A DNA stretch of 64,000 nucleotides from Halorubrum aethiopicum. Lineage in GTDB: Archaea > Halobacteriota > Halobacteria > Halobacteriales > Haloferacaceae. Shown here one piece after another: positions 1-8,598 of this stretch (positions are counted from its first letter, which is position 1; each line of letters begins with the position of its first letter). The notes beneath the pieces were generated by a model. That model saw nothing but the letters and a program-made list of their open reading frames with translations. It did no database searches and was not told where the DNA came from. Position numbers and translations under genes: made by a program. The stretch covers positions 1,488,001 to 1,552,000 of the forward strand of contig NZ_LOAJ01000001.1 in assembly GCF_001542905.1 (NCBI RefSeq), in the 5' to 3' direction.

Positions 1-955
1 GGCCGACGACGACGCCGGGTCGTCCGCCGCGTCGTCGAGCGATTCCCCGGCCGCGTCGTCGAACCTCTCTTCCGCCTCCTCTCCTCCTTCCGAGCCGAAC
101 GAGGGCTCGGGAGGAACTGGGGGCGCCGGAGACGAAGCCGGAACGGCCGTCGGGGCCGGCGGATCGGACGGGGACGCGTTGCTCTCGGCGGTCGACGAGC
201 TCTCGTCGATCGAACCGCTCGGGTCCGTCGGCCCCCTCGCCGCGTACGCCGTCACCGACGAGCGGATCGACGGCGGCGACGGACGGGTCCTGGCGCTTCC
301 CGACGCCGCGGGAGGGGAAGACCTCGCGGAGCGGTTCCGCTCCGTCGCCACCGACTGGGGCAGCGTCAGCCACTACGACGGGATCGTCACGGTGTACGGG
401 TCGGGAACCGAGCCCTATCCGTGGGTGCTCACCGACCGGATCCGGGACGCCTCCACGCTCGGCGAGCACCTCGATGATCCGCCCGGAGAGCCCGCGGCCC
501 GGCTGTCGCCGGTCGTCGACGCGGCCGAGGCGATGTCGCAGGCCAGCCGCTACACGGTCAGACACTACTACCTCTCGCCCGAGACGGTCCGCGTCGTCGG
601 GTCGGCGGGAGATCCGACCGGACTCGTCGACGATTGGGGCCTCTCGGCGGTGCGGGACACGCCCGAACACGGCACGCGTGCGCCCTCCCCGTACACCGCG
701 CCCGAGCAGCTACCCGACTCGGAGGAGCCGCTCTGGCGGGGCAAGCCCGACACGTACGCGCTCGGCGCGCTCGCGTACCACGCCGCGACCGGGAGCCCGC
801 CAGCGGACCACCGGCCCGCGAAGCCGAGCGAGCACGCCGGCGTGCCGTCGGCGCTCGACCGACCGATAACCCGCGCCATCGACCCGGACCCGGACGAGCG
901 GTACGACTCGATCGGCGAGTTCGCGCGGGTGCTCAGGCTGGCGGCCTTCGACTGA
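1..955 (+). CDS. Protein kinase-like (probable pseudokinase) protein, 5' end missing
   Basis: The reading frame is open from base 2 to a TGA ending at 955, so the N-terminus lies outside the window. The first ~55 visible residues are a Ser/Ala/Asp/Gly-rich linker, followed by about 255 residues with a eukaryotic-type kinase fold signature: an N-lobe segment (PYPWVLTD), a DDWG in place of DFG, TAPEQ matching the APE motif, DTYALGALAYHAATG matching subdomain IX, and DERYDS for the late Arg. The catalytic loop reads HYYLSPETV where HRDLKPxN is expected, so the catalytic Asp and Lys are gone, and the VAIK lysine is not visible (VLALPD). I infer a pseudokinase or scaffold. It sits beside a tubulin-like/GTPase operon containing a second, broken copy of the same fold, which suggests a shared role. 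Upstream linker partners are unseen. Confidence 0.7.
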   Translation, partial: ADDDAGSSAASSSDSPAASSNLSSASSPPSEPNEGSGGTGGAGDEAGTAVGAGGSDGDALLSAVDELSSIEPLGSVGPLAAYAVTDERIDGGDGRVLALPDAAGGEDLAERFRSVATDWGSVSHYDGIVTVYGSGTEPYPWVLTDRIRDASTLGEHLDDPPGEPAARLSPVVDAAEAMSQASRYTVRHYYLSPETVRVVGSAGDPTGLVDDWGLSAVRDTPEHGTRAPSPYTAPEQLPDSEEPLWRGKPDTYALGALAYHAATGSPPADHRPAKPSEHAGVPSALDRPITRAIDPDPDERYDSIGEFARVLRLAAFD

Positions 956-1026
956 GCCCCCCACGTCGACGGAACGGTCCCGAACCGGTTCCGTTCGATA
1001 TCGACGATGAGAATAGATGGACAAGT

Positions 1027-1034
1027 GATATATC
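1027..1034 (+). promoter_or_regulatory. TATA box of the Tat lipoprotein gene
   Basis: GATATATC is centred about 28 bp before the ATG at 1059, the spacing expected for a leaderless haloarchaeal transcript. It supports 1059 as the start. Confidence 0.5.
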
Positions 1035-1058
1035 TGCCGCCGGAGAACGTGTCACCGT

Positions 1059-1727
1059 ATGTCATCACGTCGTCGATTCCTGGTTGCGGGGGCCACGGCG
1101 GGGACGATCGCCCTGAGCGGCTGTACCGACGCGGTCGAGATCGCGACACAGGAGGAGATCGAGCGGTCCGCGGAGCCGGCCGAGCCGGCGGAATCGAGCG
1201 TCGAGGAGACCGGCTTCGAGGAGGTTCGAAACGAGACGGTCGTCGTCGAGGAGGAGTTCGAGGAGTTCGGCCAGCGGCGGGAGTTCACCGCGCGCACCGA
1301 GGTCCGCGCGTACCTCCGTGAGATCGAGTCGGAGCTGACCGGCCAGGAGCAGTCGGTGTTCGCGGTCGTGAGCACGCCCGGCGTCTCCGCGGCCGGCCAA
1401 CAGCTCAGCCCGCTCGCGAACATGGACGAGGAGGAGCTGATCGACGAGGCGCGCGGCGAGATCAGCGCCGAGTACGAGGGCGAGATCCGCGACCCCGAAC
1501 TCGACGAGACGATCGAACAGGAGGTGTTCGGCAAGACCACCGAGGTGAGCGTCTACGAGGCGACCGTCGTCCTCCCCGACGGCACCGAGGAGCGAGGGTA
1601 CATTCACCTCACCATCGTCGAGCGCGGCGAGGACGTGGTCCTCGTCGCCGGCGCGTACCCTGCGGGCGTCGAGGGCGAACGCGAGCGGATCGAGCGGCTG
1701 TTCGAATCGTTGGAGGGAGACGAATAG
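1059..1727 (+). CDS. Tat-exported lipoprotein, haloarchaeal family of unknown function
   Basis: The 222-residue protein begins MSSRRRFLVAGATAG with a twin-arginine motif, a short hydrophobic stretch and the lipobox ending LSGC (Cys22), so it should be exported folded and lipid-anchored on the outer face of the membrane. The mature part is very acidic, with a Glu-rich stretch (residues ~27-75), and no catalytic motif is recognised. The general pattern resembles the haloarchaeal DUF6517-type lipoproteins, but this is from memory and not firm. The gene has its own TATA box and lies between two kinase-like sequences; whether it belongs to the tubulin-like system is unknown. Confidence 0.75.
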   Translation: MSSRRRFLVAGATAGTIALSGCTDAVEIATQEEIERSAEPAEPAESSVEETGFEEVRNETVVVEEEFEEFGQRREFTARTEVRAYLREIESELTGQEQSVFAVVSTPGVSAAGQQLSPLANMDEEELIDEARGEISAEYEGEIRDPELDETIEQEVFGKTTEVSVYEATVVLPDGTEERGYIHLTIVERGEDVVLVAGAYPAGVEGERERIERLFESLEGDE

Positions 1728-1756
1728 AGCTGTTCAGCGATCAAAGGAATGCCGCT

Positions 1757-2074
1757 TCAAGTGGTGGCCTCTGAACTCGACTGCTCGAATTCGCCGGGAA
1801 CGCATTCGACGGCGACCCACGGCTTGCGACCGATCTCCCAGTCGACGAGCGTTCTGACGGTCTCGGGACCGGAGACGTTCCGCTACTGTGCCGCGAGCGA
1901 GTCGAACCGGTCGTACTCGGCCTCCGGAATTCGGCCACGAGGCACTCTTATCGCGACGGGATCGCTGCCGTCGGCGGTTCGTCCGTCGAACGTCTCCCAG
2001 TGTGTGCTCGTCCCGATTCGCTCTCCGGCGGTGATCGTTAGGTCGCTCCCGGAGAGGGTTCGATCGGGACGCAT
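1757..2074 (-). pseudogene. Broken kinase-like gene: N-lobe only, with in-frame amber codon
   Basis: An ATG at 2074, 2 nt after the stop of the preceding operon gene, opens 63 codons ending in TAG at 1883-1885. Reading through that TAG in the same frame gives 41 more sensible codons to a TGA at 1757. The joined product looks like a kinase N-lobe (VAIRVPRG resembling the VAIK strand, then FDSLAAQ-stop-RNVSG and KPWVAVE). It aligns without gaps over 34 residues to the kinase-like protein at the left edge of the window (FRSVATDW, GSVS, YPWVLTD), and the stop falls exactly where that protein has Trp, so TGG to TAG is the likely lesion. No C-lobe follows the TGA. I read this as the decayed fourth gene of the tubulin-like operon. 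Pyrrolysine read-through is possible in principle, but no supporting genes are seen here. Confidence 0.65.
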
Positions 2075-2076
2075 GG

Positions 2077-3807
2077 TTACGACTGGGTCGGTTCGAGTTC
2101 GAAGTTCTCCTCGACGACTTGGTTCTCTCCGCTGAAGCCGACCTGTCGTGAGTCCGTCTCGTATCCGTCGGCGCGCACTTCTACTCGGTACTCACCACCC
2201 GATGGGATCCCGGTAATCTCGTACATTCCGAACTGGCTGGTCGTCGCATTGTACGTCTCCCCCGGCGCGACCGTCACTTCGACGGTCGCACCTTCGATCG
2301 CGGTTCCGTTCGAAGTGATCTCTCCTTCTAGGGCTACGCCCGTCGATTCCTCCTCTTCCTGGGCCCCGCCCGTCGATTCGAGTTCGATCGGTTCCTGCTC
2401 GCCAAACGATCCTACGGACCGCTCGGCCGACTCGTACCCGTCGGCGCTGGCGCGCAGCGTGTAGCTTCCGTCGAGGTCAACAGTGAACTCGTAGTTCCCG
2501 CCGGTCGCGGAGGCGACGGTCTCGCCAGCCCCATCGACGAGTTCGACTGACGCGTCGATCTCGCTGCCGTTATCGGTCGAGATCGGGTCGCCCGTCTCCG
2601 CGTCCACGACTTGGCCGCTCACGATCCCGCCCGCCGGCGAGATATTGAGACTGCTCGTGTTCCCGGGGACCTCGACCGTTTGGTTGTCGTACGCGAACCG
2701 CTCCGTCGACGCGATCGACAGGGTGTAGTTGCCGGCCGACACGTTCTGGAAGGCGAACTCCCCGCCCTCGGTCGTGACCGTCTCCGGTTCCGGCGCGGTC
2801 TCGTTCCCGGTGGGGGCGGCAGTCGGTTCGAGAGTGACCTCGGTGCCCGTCGTCAGCGGCTCGTCGTCGGTGCCGTAGACAGTCCCGTCGACTTGGGCGT
2901 CGCCGGGTCCACTCCCAGGGAGCAGCCCGAGCGCGCTCGCGCCGAAGAACCCGCCGATCAACACGATCAACACGACCGCGGCAATGGCGACGTACTTGCC
3001 GATCTCCGCCATGTCGAACCGGCTCGAGGAGCCGGACGTCGAGAGCCGGTCGGCCGTGGAGCCGCCCGAACTCGACGCGCTCAACGCCGGGACGCGCTGG
3101 CTCACGCGCCGCCGTATCTCCGAACTCGAGAGCCCGTGCTCCCGCGAGAGCGTCTGGACCGACTCGTTGATCGAGGCGATCTCCTCGTCGATGAGCCGGC
3201 TGCGGATCGACTCCTTCGTCGACTCCCACCGCTCCTCGGTGTCGCCGATCGGGGCGATGCCGCTCGACCCGTCGGGGGCGACGACCAGGTCGAAGTCGGA
3301 CAGCGCGTTCGACTCCGGCGAGTCGGCGACGGCGGCGCGGTTGTACGTGCCCATGAGTTCGTTGACGAGCCCGAGCGCGCTCTCGGCGTCGCGCACGCCG
3401 ACGGTCCCGCCCTGTCGCGACCCGACCAGCTCCTCGAGTATCGCTCTGTCCTGGTCGGAGCCCGGCAGCGAGGTGTTGCCGGCGTCGAGCGCCCGGAAGA
3501 CGCTCATGTCGTCCGCGGAGTCGTCTATCGTGTATCCCCACTCGGTCTCGATCCGGTCGCGCAACGCGTCGATGAACTCCCGCATCGAGCCGTCGCGCGT
3601 GGTGTAGACGGCGTAGAACTGCTCTGTGCGGGCGTTCCGGGTCTCTCGCGCCCGGAAGAACATCGTGAACTTGCGCTCGCGTCCCGCCTCGATCGCGAGT
3701 CTGACCCCGTCGTAAAACAGGTCCTTCACCCGTTCGTTCGACCGGCCGCCGCCGCCCGTCGGCGAGTGTTCGTTTCCTTTCGTGTCGTATACGCGTAGTG
3801 ATGGCAT
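2077..3807 (-). CDS. Single-pass membrane protein with extracellular carboxypeptidase-regulatory-like domains
   Basis: 576 residues. Residues 1 to ~265 form a soluble, probably cytoplasmic region of unknown fold (it contains ERKFTMFFRARET and ends in a helical segment and a Ser-rich linker). One transmembrane helix follows (GKYVAIAAVVLIVLIGGFFG, about 272-291). The exterior carries three successive beta-sandwich repeats of the carboxypeptidase regulatory type, each with a G-x-V-x-D/E start, a Gly-Asn-Y-T-L or G-E-Y-R-V strand and a D-G-Y-E turn (VSAGNYTLSI, DLDGSYTLRASADGYES, IPSGGEYRVEVRADGYET). The start is 6 nt after the stop of the GTPase gene, so the two are co-transcribed. I infer a link between the cell surface and the intracellular tubulin-like/GTPase components. 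The topology is an inference from charge and domain type. Confidence 0.75.
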   Translation of the reverse strand: MPSLRVYDTKGNEHSPTGGGGRSNERVKDLFYDGVRLAIEAGRERKFTMFFRARETRNARTEQFYAVYTTRDGSMREFIDALRDRIETEWGYTIDDSADDMSVFRALDAGNTSLPGSDQDRAILEELVGSRQGGTVGVRDAESALGLVNELMGTYNRAAVADSPESNALSDFDLVVAPDGSSGIAPIGDTEERWESTKESIRSRLIDEEIASINESVQTLSREHGLSSSEIRRRVSQRVPALSASSSGGSTADRLSTSGSSSRFDMAEIGKYVAIAAVVLIVLIGGFFGASALGLLPGSGPGDAQVDGTVYGTDDEPLTTGTEVTLEPTAAPTGNETAPEPETVTTEGGEFAFQNVSAGNYTLSIASTERFAYDNQTVEVPGNTSSLNISPAGGIVSGQVVDAETGDPISTDNGSEIDASVELVDGAGETVASATGGNYEFTVDLDGSYTLRASADGYESAERSVGSFGEQEPIELESTGGAQEEEESTGVALEGEITSNGTAIEGATVEVTVAPGETYNATTSQFGMYEITGIPSGGEYRVEVRADGYETDSRQVGFSGENQVVEENFELEPTQS

Positions 3808-3813
3808 CCGTGG

Positions 3814-5256
3814 TCACCCCATCTTCTCGAGGAGTTCGTCGAATCCGACCGTCATCACGTTCCCGTTGCGGTCGCGCATCGGGACGCGTTCGCCGTTCTC
3901 GTCGGTCGTCGTCTGGTAGTACACCGGGTGGATGTCCGACCCGGAGGTGTCCTGTACGAGCGTCCGAACCGTCTGGTTGTTCTCGATCAGCGTCTCGCTG
4001 ACGAACTCCTGGAACTCGTCGAAGTACTGGTGTGCCTCGAGCGCCTGCTTGTCGCGGAACTCCTCGGCGAGGATGTCACACTTCGTGGCGACCAACAGCA
4101 CGTCCTTGTTCGAGGCGACGTCCAGAATGTCGAAGTACGGCTCTATCTCCAGCGGCTCGTTGTTGTGGTACCGCTCGACGTCGATGATCAGGATCAGCGT
4201 GTTGGCGTCTCGAACCCGCTGGGCGAGCAGCCGGAGCGTCGAGTTGTCGATCTCGTCGTCCGGGCTCATGAGCGCGTTCGGCAGGCGTTCGAGGTACTCG
4301 CCCGCGTAGTCGAGGCTCGACAGCTGGATGTTCTTCGGGAACACCCGGCCGTCGACGAAGTTGAAGTTCAGGTCCTCGACGTCGGTCTGCCCGGTCGCGT
4401 CGAGCTTCCAGCCGGTGTCCTTCGACGCCGCGTCGAGCGACCCGACCAGCTCCATGAGGTCGCTGCTCGGGTTCAGTGGCGTGTCGGCCTCGCGGCCGAC
4501 CGCGTCGTCGAGCGCGGCCAGGTACTTCCCGACGAGGAACAGCGACTTCCCCGACCCCTGCGGACCCAACACGAAGAAGTTCTCCTCGGCGTCGTAGGTC
4601 ACGAACCGGCGCAGGGTGACCACGAACACCGCCGCCATGAGCGTGTTCACGCCGATGCTGGCCCACTCGACGCTCACGTTCGGGCTCGGCGGCACGATCC
4701 GTACGGTCTCGGCGGAGACCTGGAGGAACTGCGGGAAGTTGACGTGGTACTCGATCAGCCCGCCGACGACGATGGCGCTGATCAGGTAGAACAGGATCGT
4801 CGCGGAGCGGCGGAACTCGAGGGCGCTCGCCGTCCGGACCTCGAGCAGTTTGGGGCCGCCGCCGACGAGCCCGCCGCCGACGAAGCCGCCGAGGACCCAC
4901 ACGATGTTGGCCCCGAAGTCGATGTTCGGGATGAACAGCCCGATCGACAACAGCGCGACGAGCGCGGAGACGGTCCCCAGCCACAACAGGATCCCCTGGA
5001 CCCGCTTCTTCGGGTCGAGGGTCACGAGGACCAACAGCCCGACGTAGAGCCCGAACATCAGCGCGGAGAACTGCTCGAGGGTGACGCCCAAGAGCGGGTT
5101 CAACGCGAGGATCGCCGGCCTGACGATGTCCGACGCCTGCCACGCCTCCCCGAGCGAGAGGAAGAGCGGGCCGGCGACGATCACCATCACGGCGAAGTAC
5201 ACGACGAGAAAGACCTTCTCGCCGTTCTCCTCGAGGAACTCACCGATCGCCGTCAT
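3814..5256 (-). CDS. Polytopic membrane protein with C-terminal P-loop GTPase domain
   Basis: 480 residues. The first ~220 carry about six hydrophobic segments (roughly 15-36, 64-80, 88-108, 117-134, 152-169, 201-217). The rest is a P-loop domain: G1/Walker A GPQGSGKS (231-238), a DYAG that fits the G3 DxxG motif, a hydrophobic LILIIDVERY strand, and TKCD, which fits the G4 (N/T)KxD guanine-specificity motif. This set points to a Ras/SRP-receptor-beta-like GTPase rather than an AAA ATPase. It is the middle gene of the operon, 7 nt after the tubulin-like gene and 6 nt before the single-pass protein. I infer a membrane-bound GTP switch controlling or anchoring the tubulin-like protein. Nucleotide specificity and partner binding are not proven. 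Confidence 0.8.
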   Translation of the reverse strand: MTAIGEFLEENGEKVFLVVYFAVMVIVAGPLFLSLGEAWQASDIVRPAILALNPLLGVTLEQFSALMFGLYVGLLVLVTLDPKKRVQGILLWLGTVSALVALLSIGLFIPNIDFGANIVWVLGGFVGGGLVGGGPKLLEVRTASALEFRRSATILFYLISAIVVGGLIEYHVNFPQFLQVSAETVRIVPPSPNVSVEWASIGVNTLMAAVFVVTLRRFVTYDAEENFFVLGPQGSGKSLFLVGKYLAALDDAVGREADTPLNPSSDLMELVGSLDAASKDTGWKLDATGQTDVEDLNFNFVDGRVFPKNIQLSSLDYAGEYLERLPNALMSPDDEIDNSTLRLLAQRVRDANTLILIIDVERYHNNEPLEIEPYFDILDVASNKDVLLVATKCDILAEEFRDKQALEAHQYFDEFQEFVSETLIENNQTVRTLVQDTSGSDIHPVYYQTTTDENGERVPMRDRNGNVMTVGFDELLEKMG

Positions 5257-5263
5257 CTACCGA

Positions 5264-8200
5264 TCACTCCCCTCCGTCCGGCGTTTCGGAGGGCACGTCG
5301 GCCTCCGTTTCCTCGTCGGTGAAGGGAACGCGCTCGATGTGCTCGTTCAGGAGATCGTCTTTGATCTCCCCCTCGTCGCGGAGGAAGAACTGGGTGTCGT
5401 TGGGGTTCTCGAGGTTCAACACGTCGTTGCGGCGGACGTAGTGTCCCTCGTCGAGCCCGTAGGTGTGATGGACCAGGATGTCGGTGTCGTCGGACGCCTC
5501 CTTGGCCCGGTAGCCGGTCTGGTAGCCGTCGGCTTCGACTTCCGCGCGGAGGTTGTCCAGGAAGATCCCGTCGATGAAGATCCCGAGCCCGATGTCCCAG
5601 CTTCCGCCGGCCTCGACCGGGAACGACGCGAAGTTCTCGCTGCCGGCACCCAGGTTGTACGCGCCCTGGAAGACGGGCTTGAGGTCGGCCACGTCGCCGA
5701 TCTGGTTTATCGCTCGGCTCATCACCCCGACGACGATGTTCATGTCGTTGTAGCGGGACCGGTCGCCGCTGATCCGGCGTTTCCGGATCCCGGTGTACTT
5801 GGGGTTGTGCGCGTTCTTCGCGAGCTCCTCTAAGGAGCCGCGGAGCCGCTGGCGCTCCGTCTCGTCGTCGAACAGCTTGCTCTCCGCGATGTCCGAGTCG
5901 TCCCTGAGCTGGAGGATGTCGTGCGGTTTGACCGTCTTGACGTAGTGGTACTGTTCGTCCTCCGTCGAGACGGACGTCTCCCGGCTCTCGTTGTAGTTCT
6001 CCCGCAGGTTCCGGTACTCGTTTTGCGAGTTGATGAACGCGTCGCGCGGGCCGTTGAGCTCCTCGAAGAGGCTGACGGTCCCCTCGTACAGCTCGGCTTT
6101 GTGCTCCGCGTCCTCGAGCTCCGACCGTAGCTCGTCGCGACGGCGCTCGATGTCGTCGGTCTCGACGACCTCGTCTTTGATCAGCTCCTCGAACTCGCGG
6201 GCGATCTCGGAGAAGCCCGCGCCCGAGTCGAGCAGGCGTTCGATCTCGTCGAGCGCCCGCGGGTTGTCCGCCTCGAGTTCGGCGCGCGTCTCCGCGAGGA
6301 TGTCGCGGCGACGGTCCTCGAGCTCCTCGTCTATCGTCCGCTCGAGGGTGCCGGTGGAGAACTCCAGCTCGATCGACAGCGAGTCGCCCGCCCGGGAGAT
6401 CGCGAACACCTCGTTGTCGTCGAGCTGGTTCCGCTTCATCCGGTAGTTCTTCTGTGCCTGCTTGCGCTCCTCCTCGCCGGAGGTGTCCCACGGGAGGATG
6501 GACTCGATGGTGCCCTCCTCTTGGTTCATCTTGAGGAACGCCTCCTTCGCGTCCGCCAGGTCGGCGAGCGAGCCGTTTATCCGGCGCTCGGTGTCGGAGA
6601 TGTTGATCCCGATCCGGTCGAATTCGTCGGAGAGCTCGTTGAGGACGCTCCGAACGTCCCCGTCGCTGACCGCCTCGAGCTGGTCTTCGGTCTCCGCGTT
6701 CTTCACCTCGCGGACGTACGTCTCGAGGGCCATCTCGAGCTCGTCGCCCATCCCCCCGGCGTCGATCGAGCGGCACTCCTCGTACTCCTCGTAGATCGGC
6801 TGGACCGACCGCTCCCACTCGTCGACGCGGCGGTCGACCTCGTCCTGTTGGGACCGTCGCCGCTCTTCGAGCTCCTCGTCCGCGTCCTCCAGGTCGGACT
6901 GGAGCCGGTCCCGGCGCTCGGTGGCCTCGTCGAGTTTGGCCTCGAGCTGGTTGAGCCGGACGCCCGCGTTGATCCCCTCGTCCTCCAGCGCGAGAAGGTA
7001 GCTGATCGTGCTCTCGACGCGGTTGTCGTCGACCGCGCGGAGCCGCACGAGGAGGTCCTTCCGGTGGGCGAGCCGGTTCAGCTCGTCGCGGATCACGTCG
7101 CCGAGCTGCTTGTCGATGCTGTCGACGAACTGCTCGCCGTCGCTGCTCACCTCGGCGGTGCCGGCGCGGATCGAGCCGCCGATCACCTCGATGAGCTCGA
7201 CGATGTCGTCGGCCTCCATCTCCGCCTCCGAGACGATCTCGCGGTAGATCGAGACCGACTCGTAGTCGAGCTCGGTGAAGAGATCGAGGTCGAGCAGCGA
7301 CTTCACGTTGTTGAGCCGCGTCTCGAGGTCCGTCCGGTCGGAGTCGTGGAGCTCGCCGTTCATGCCGTCGGGGCTCCACTCGCGAGAGAGGAACCGGTCG
7401 ACGCCGGCGTAGATGTCCGCCTCCGCCTCGAGGGCGTCCTGTTTGGCGTTCAGGATGTCCTTCGTGACCGTCTTCGCGTCCTGTATCGCGTCGACGTTGT
7501 ACCGGAGGACCTGCGGTATCCCGATGATGAAGGGGGCGTAGGAGGGCGTGTCCGCGAACGGGTCCTCCATGTCCATCATGTTGTAGTAGGTCGCGATCAG
7601 GTAGATCGCCGCCCGGTCGAACTCGAGCAGGGCGTCCGAGCTCTGGAGGATGTTGGCCTTCTTCCCGCCGAACCCGGTGGGGTCGATGGGGATGAGGATG
7701 CGGTCCTTGAACAGGTCCTCGTCCTGGAGGCTGAGGTACTCCAGCTCGGAGAGCGCGGCGTGTGCGTTCGCGTTCTCGGCGTCGCCCTCGTCGTCGTTCG
7801 GCAACACGCCGAACAGCGTGATCTCCGCCGTCCGCTGGGTGCGTTTGAGGTGTTTGACCAGATCGATGAAGATCCCGGAGCCGGAGCCACCCCCCAAGCC
7901 GGCGATGACCGCGACCTTCCCGCGACCCGGGAGGTCGATGGCCGTGCGCACGTCGTCGTCCTCGGCGTACGCCTTGTAGTAGAGCCCCTTCCCCAGCCCG
8001 CGCTTCCGGACGACGCCGGTGGCGAAGTCGAGGTTCTCGTTGATGAACTCCGGTTTGAGCCACCAGTTCTCCTCCTCCATGCCGACGCCCGAGGCGATCC
8101 GCGGCACCGCCTCCTCGCCGATGAGGTCGTTCTGGTCGTGGAGCTGGATGTTCCGGGTAAGCGGGATGTACTCGATCGAGATCTCCCCCGGTCGGCCGGA

Positions 8201-8434
8201 GTGCTCCGAGCGGAGCCGGTCTTTGGTCTCTTTGATCTGCTGTTCGATCTCCTTGATCCGCTCGAGGTCACGGTTCTCCTCCTCCTCCGCCGTGTCTATC
8301 ACGGTCACGGTCAACGACTCGGGGTTCGGGCGGGGTCGCAGGACCGCCTCCTGGACCCAGTCGGCTTTCAGCAACTCGTACGTAATGGCCTTCCCAGCAC
8401 CCCCGATCGCAAATATCCTGCTTGGGAGATTCAT
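5264..8434 (-). CDS. Large tubulin/FtsZ-superfamily protein (Tubulin_2-like) with coiled-coil middle
   Basis: 1056 residues from the ATG at 8434 (an in-frame TTG at 8446 would add four). The N-terminal ~350 residues form a tubulin/FtsZ-type nucleotide-binding domain: IGGAGKA near residue 10, TVIDT for the ribose loop, and GLGGGSGSG (about 179-187), the T4 signature equivalent to GGGTGTG of FtsZ. The middle (about 430-860) is rich in charged heptads and reads as long coiled coils. A conserved-looking C-terminal domain (about 880-1000) ends in an acidic tail. FtsZ and CetZ are about 350-400 residues, so this is a different and much larger branch, like the bacterial Tubulin_2 proteins. It is first in the operon with a membrane GTPase and a single-pass protein. 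Polymerisation is inferred. Confidence 0.82.
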   Translation of the reverse strand: MNLPSRIFAIGGAGKAITYELLKADWVQEAVLRPRPNPESLTVTVIDTAEEEENRDLERIKEIEQQIKETKDRLRSEHSGRPGEISIEYIPLTRNIQLHDQNDLIGEEAVPRIASGVGMEEENWWLKPEFINENLDFATGVVRKRGLGKGLYYKAYAEDDDVRTAIDLPGRGKVAVIAGLGGGSGSGIFIDLVKHLKRTQRTAEITLFGVLPNDDEGDAENANAHAALSELEYLSLQDEDLFKDRILIPIDPTGFGGKKANILQSSDALLEFDRAAIYLIATYYNMMDMEDPFADTPSYAPFIIGIPQVLRYNVDAIQDAKTVTKDILNAKQDALEAEADIYAGVDRFLSREWSPDGMNGELHDSDRTDLETRLNNVKSLLDLDLFTELDYESVSIYREIVSEAEMEADDIVELIEVIGGSIRAGTAEVSSDGEQFVDSIDKQLGDVIRDELNRLAHRKDLLVRLRAVDDNRVESTISYLLALEDEGINAGVRLNQLEAKLDEATERRDRLQSDLEDADEELEERRRSQQDEVDRRVDEWERSVQPIYEEYEECRSIDAGGMGDELEMALETYVREVKNAETEDQLEAVSDGDVRSVLNELSDEFDRIGINISDTERRINGSLADLADAKEAFLKMNQEEGTIESILPWDTSGEEERKQAQKNYRMKRNQLDDNEVFAISRAGDSLSIELEFSTGTLERTIDEELEDRRRDILAETRAELEADNPRALDEIERLLDSGAGFSEIAREFEELIKDEVVETDDIERRRDELRSELEDAEHKAELYEGTVSLFEELNGPRDAFINSQNEYRNLRENYNESRETSVSTEDEQYHYVKTVKPHDILQLRDDSDIAESKLFDDETERQRLRGSLEELAKNAHNPKYTGIRKRRISGDRSRYNDMNIVVGVMSRAINQIGDVADLKPVFQGAYNLGAGSENFASFPVEAGGSWDIGLGIFIDGIFLDNLRAEVEADGYQTGYRAKEASDDTDILVHHTYGLDEGHYVRRNDVLNLENPNDTQFFLRDEGEIKDDLLNEHIERVPFTDEETEADVPSETPDGGE

Positions 8435-8463
8435 GCTGACACTCAACGATCCTTACAACTATC

Positions 8464-8472
8464 TATAAATTA
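8464..8472 (-). promoter_or_regulatory. TATA box for the tubulin-like operon
   Basis: TAATTTATA on the minus strand is centred about 33 bp upstream of the ATG at 8434, placing transcription start near 8441. This favours the ATG over the TTG at 8446 as the start. Confidence 0.45.
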
Positions 8473-8537
8473 TTCGATGGCTGGATATGTTTTTGACAGG
8501 TTCCGTAAACGAACGCGGACGGAATCGGCGGTCCGGG

Positions 8538-8546
8538 CTATATATC
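8538..8546 (+). promoter_or_regulatory. TATA box for the Fe-ADH-like gene
   Basis: CTATATATC faces away from the tubulin-like operon; the expected transcript start near 8569 lies about 30 nt before the ATG at 8599. Confidence 0.45.
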
Positions 8547-8598
8547 GGATCCCGCCGCTCCCCACAGGTACAAACCGGTCGCCGTGGTACGGGTGGGC

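Noticed and set aside
1883-1885. TAG read as pyrrolysine
   Set aside because: No pyl genes or tRNA(Pyl) in the window; a simple TGG-to-TAG change fits better.
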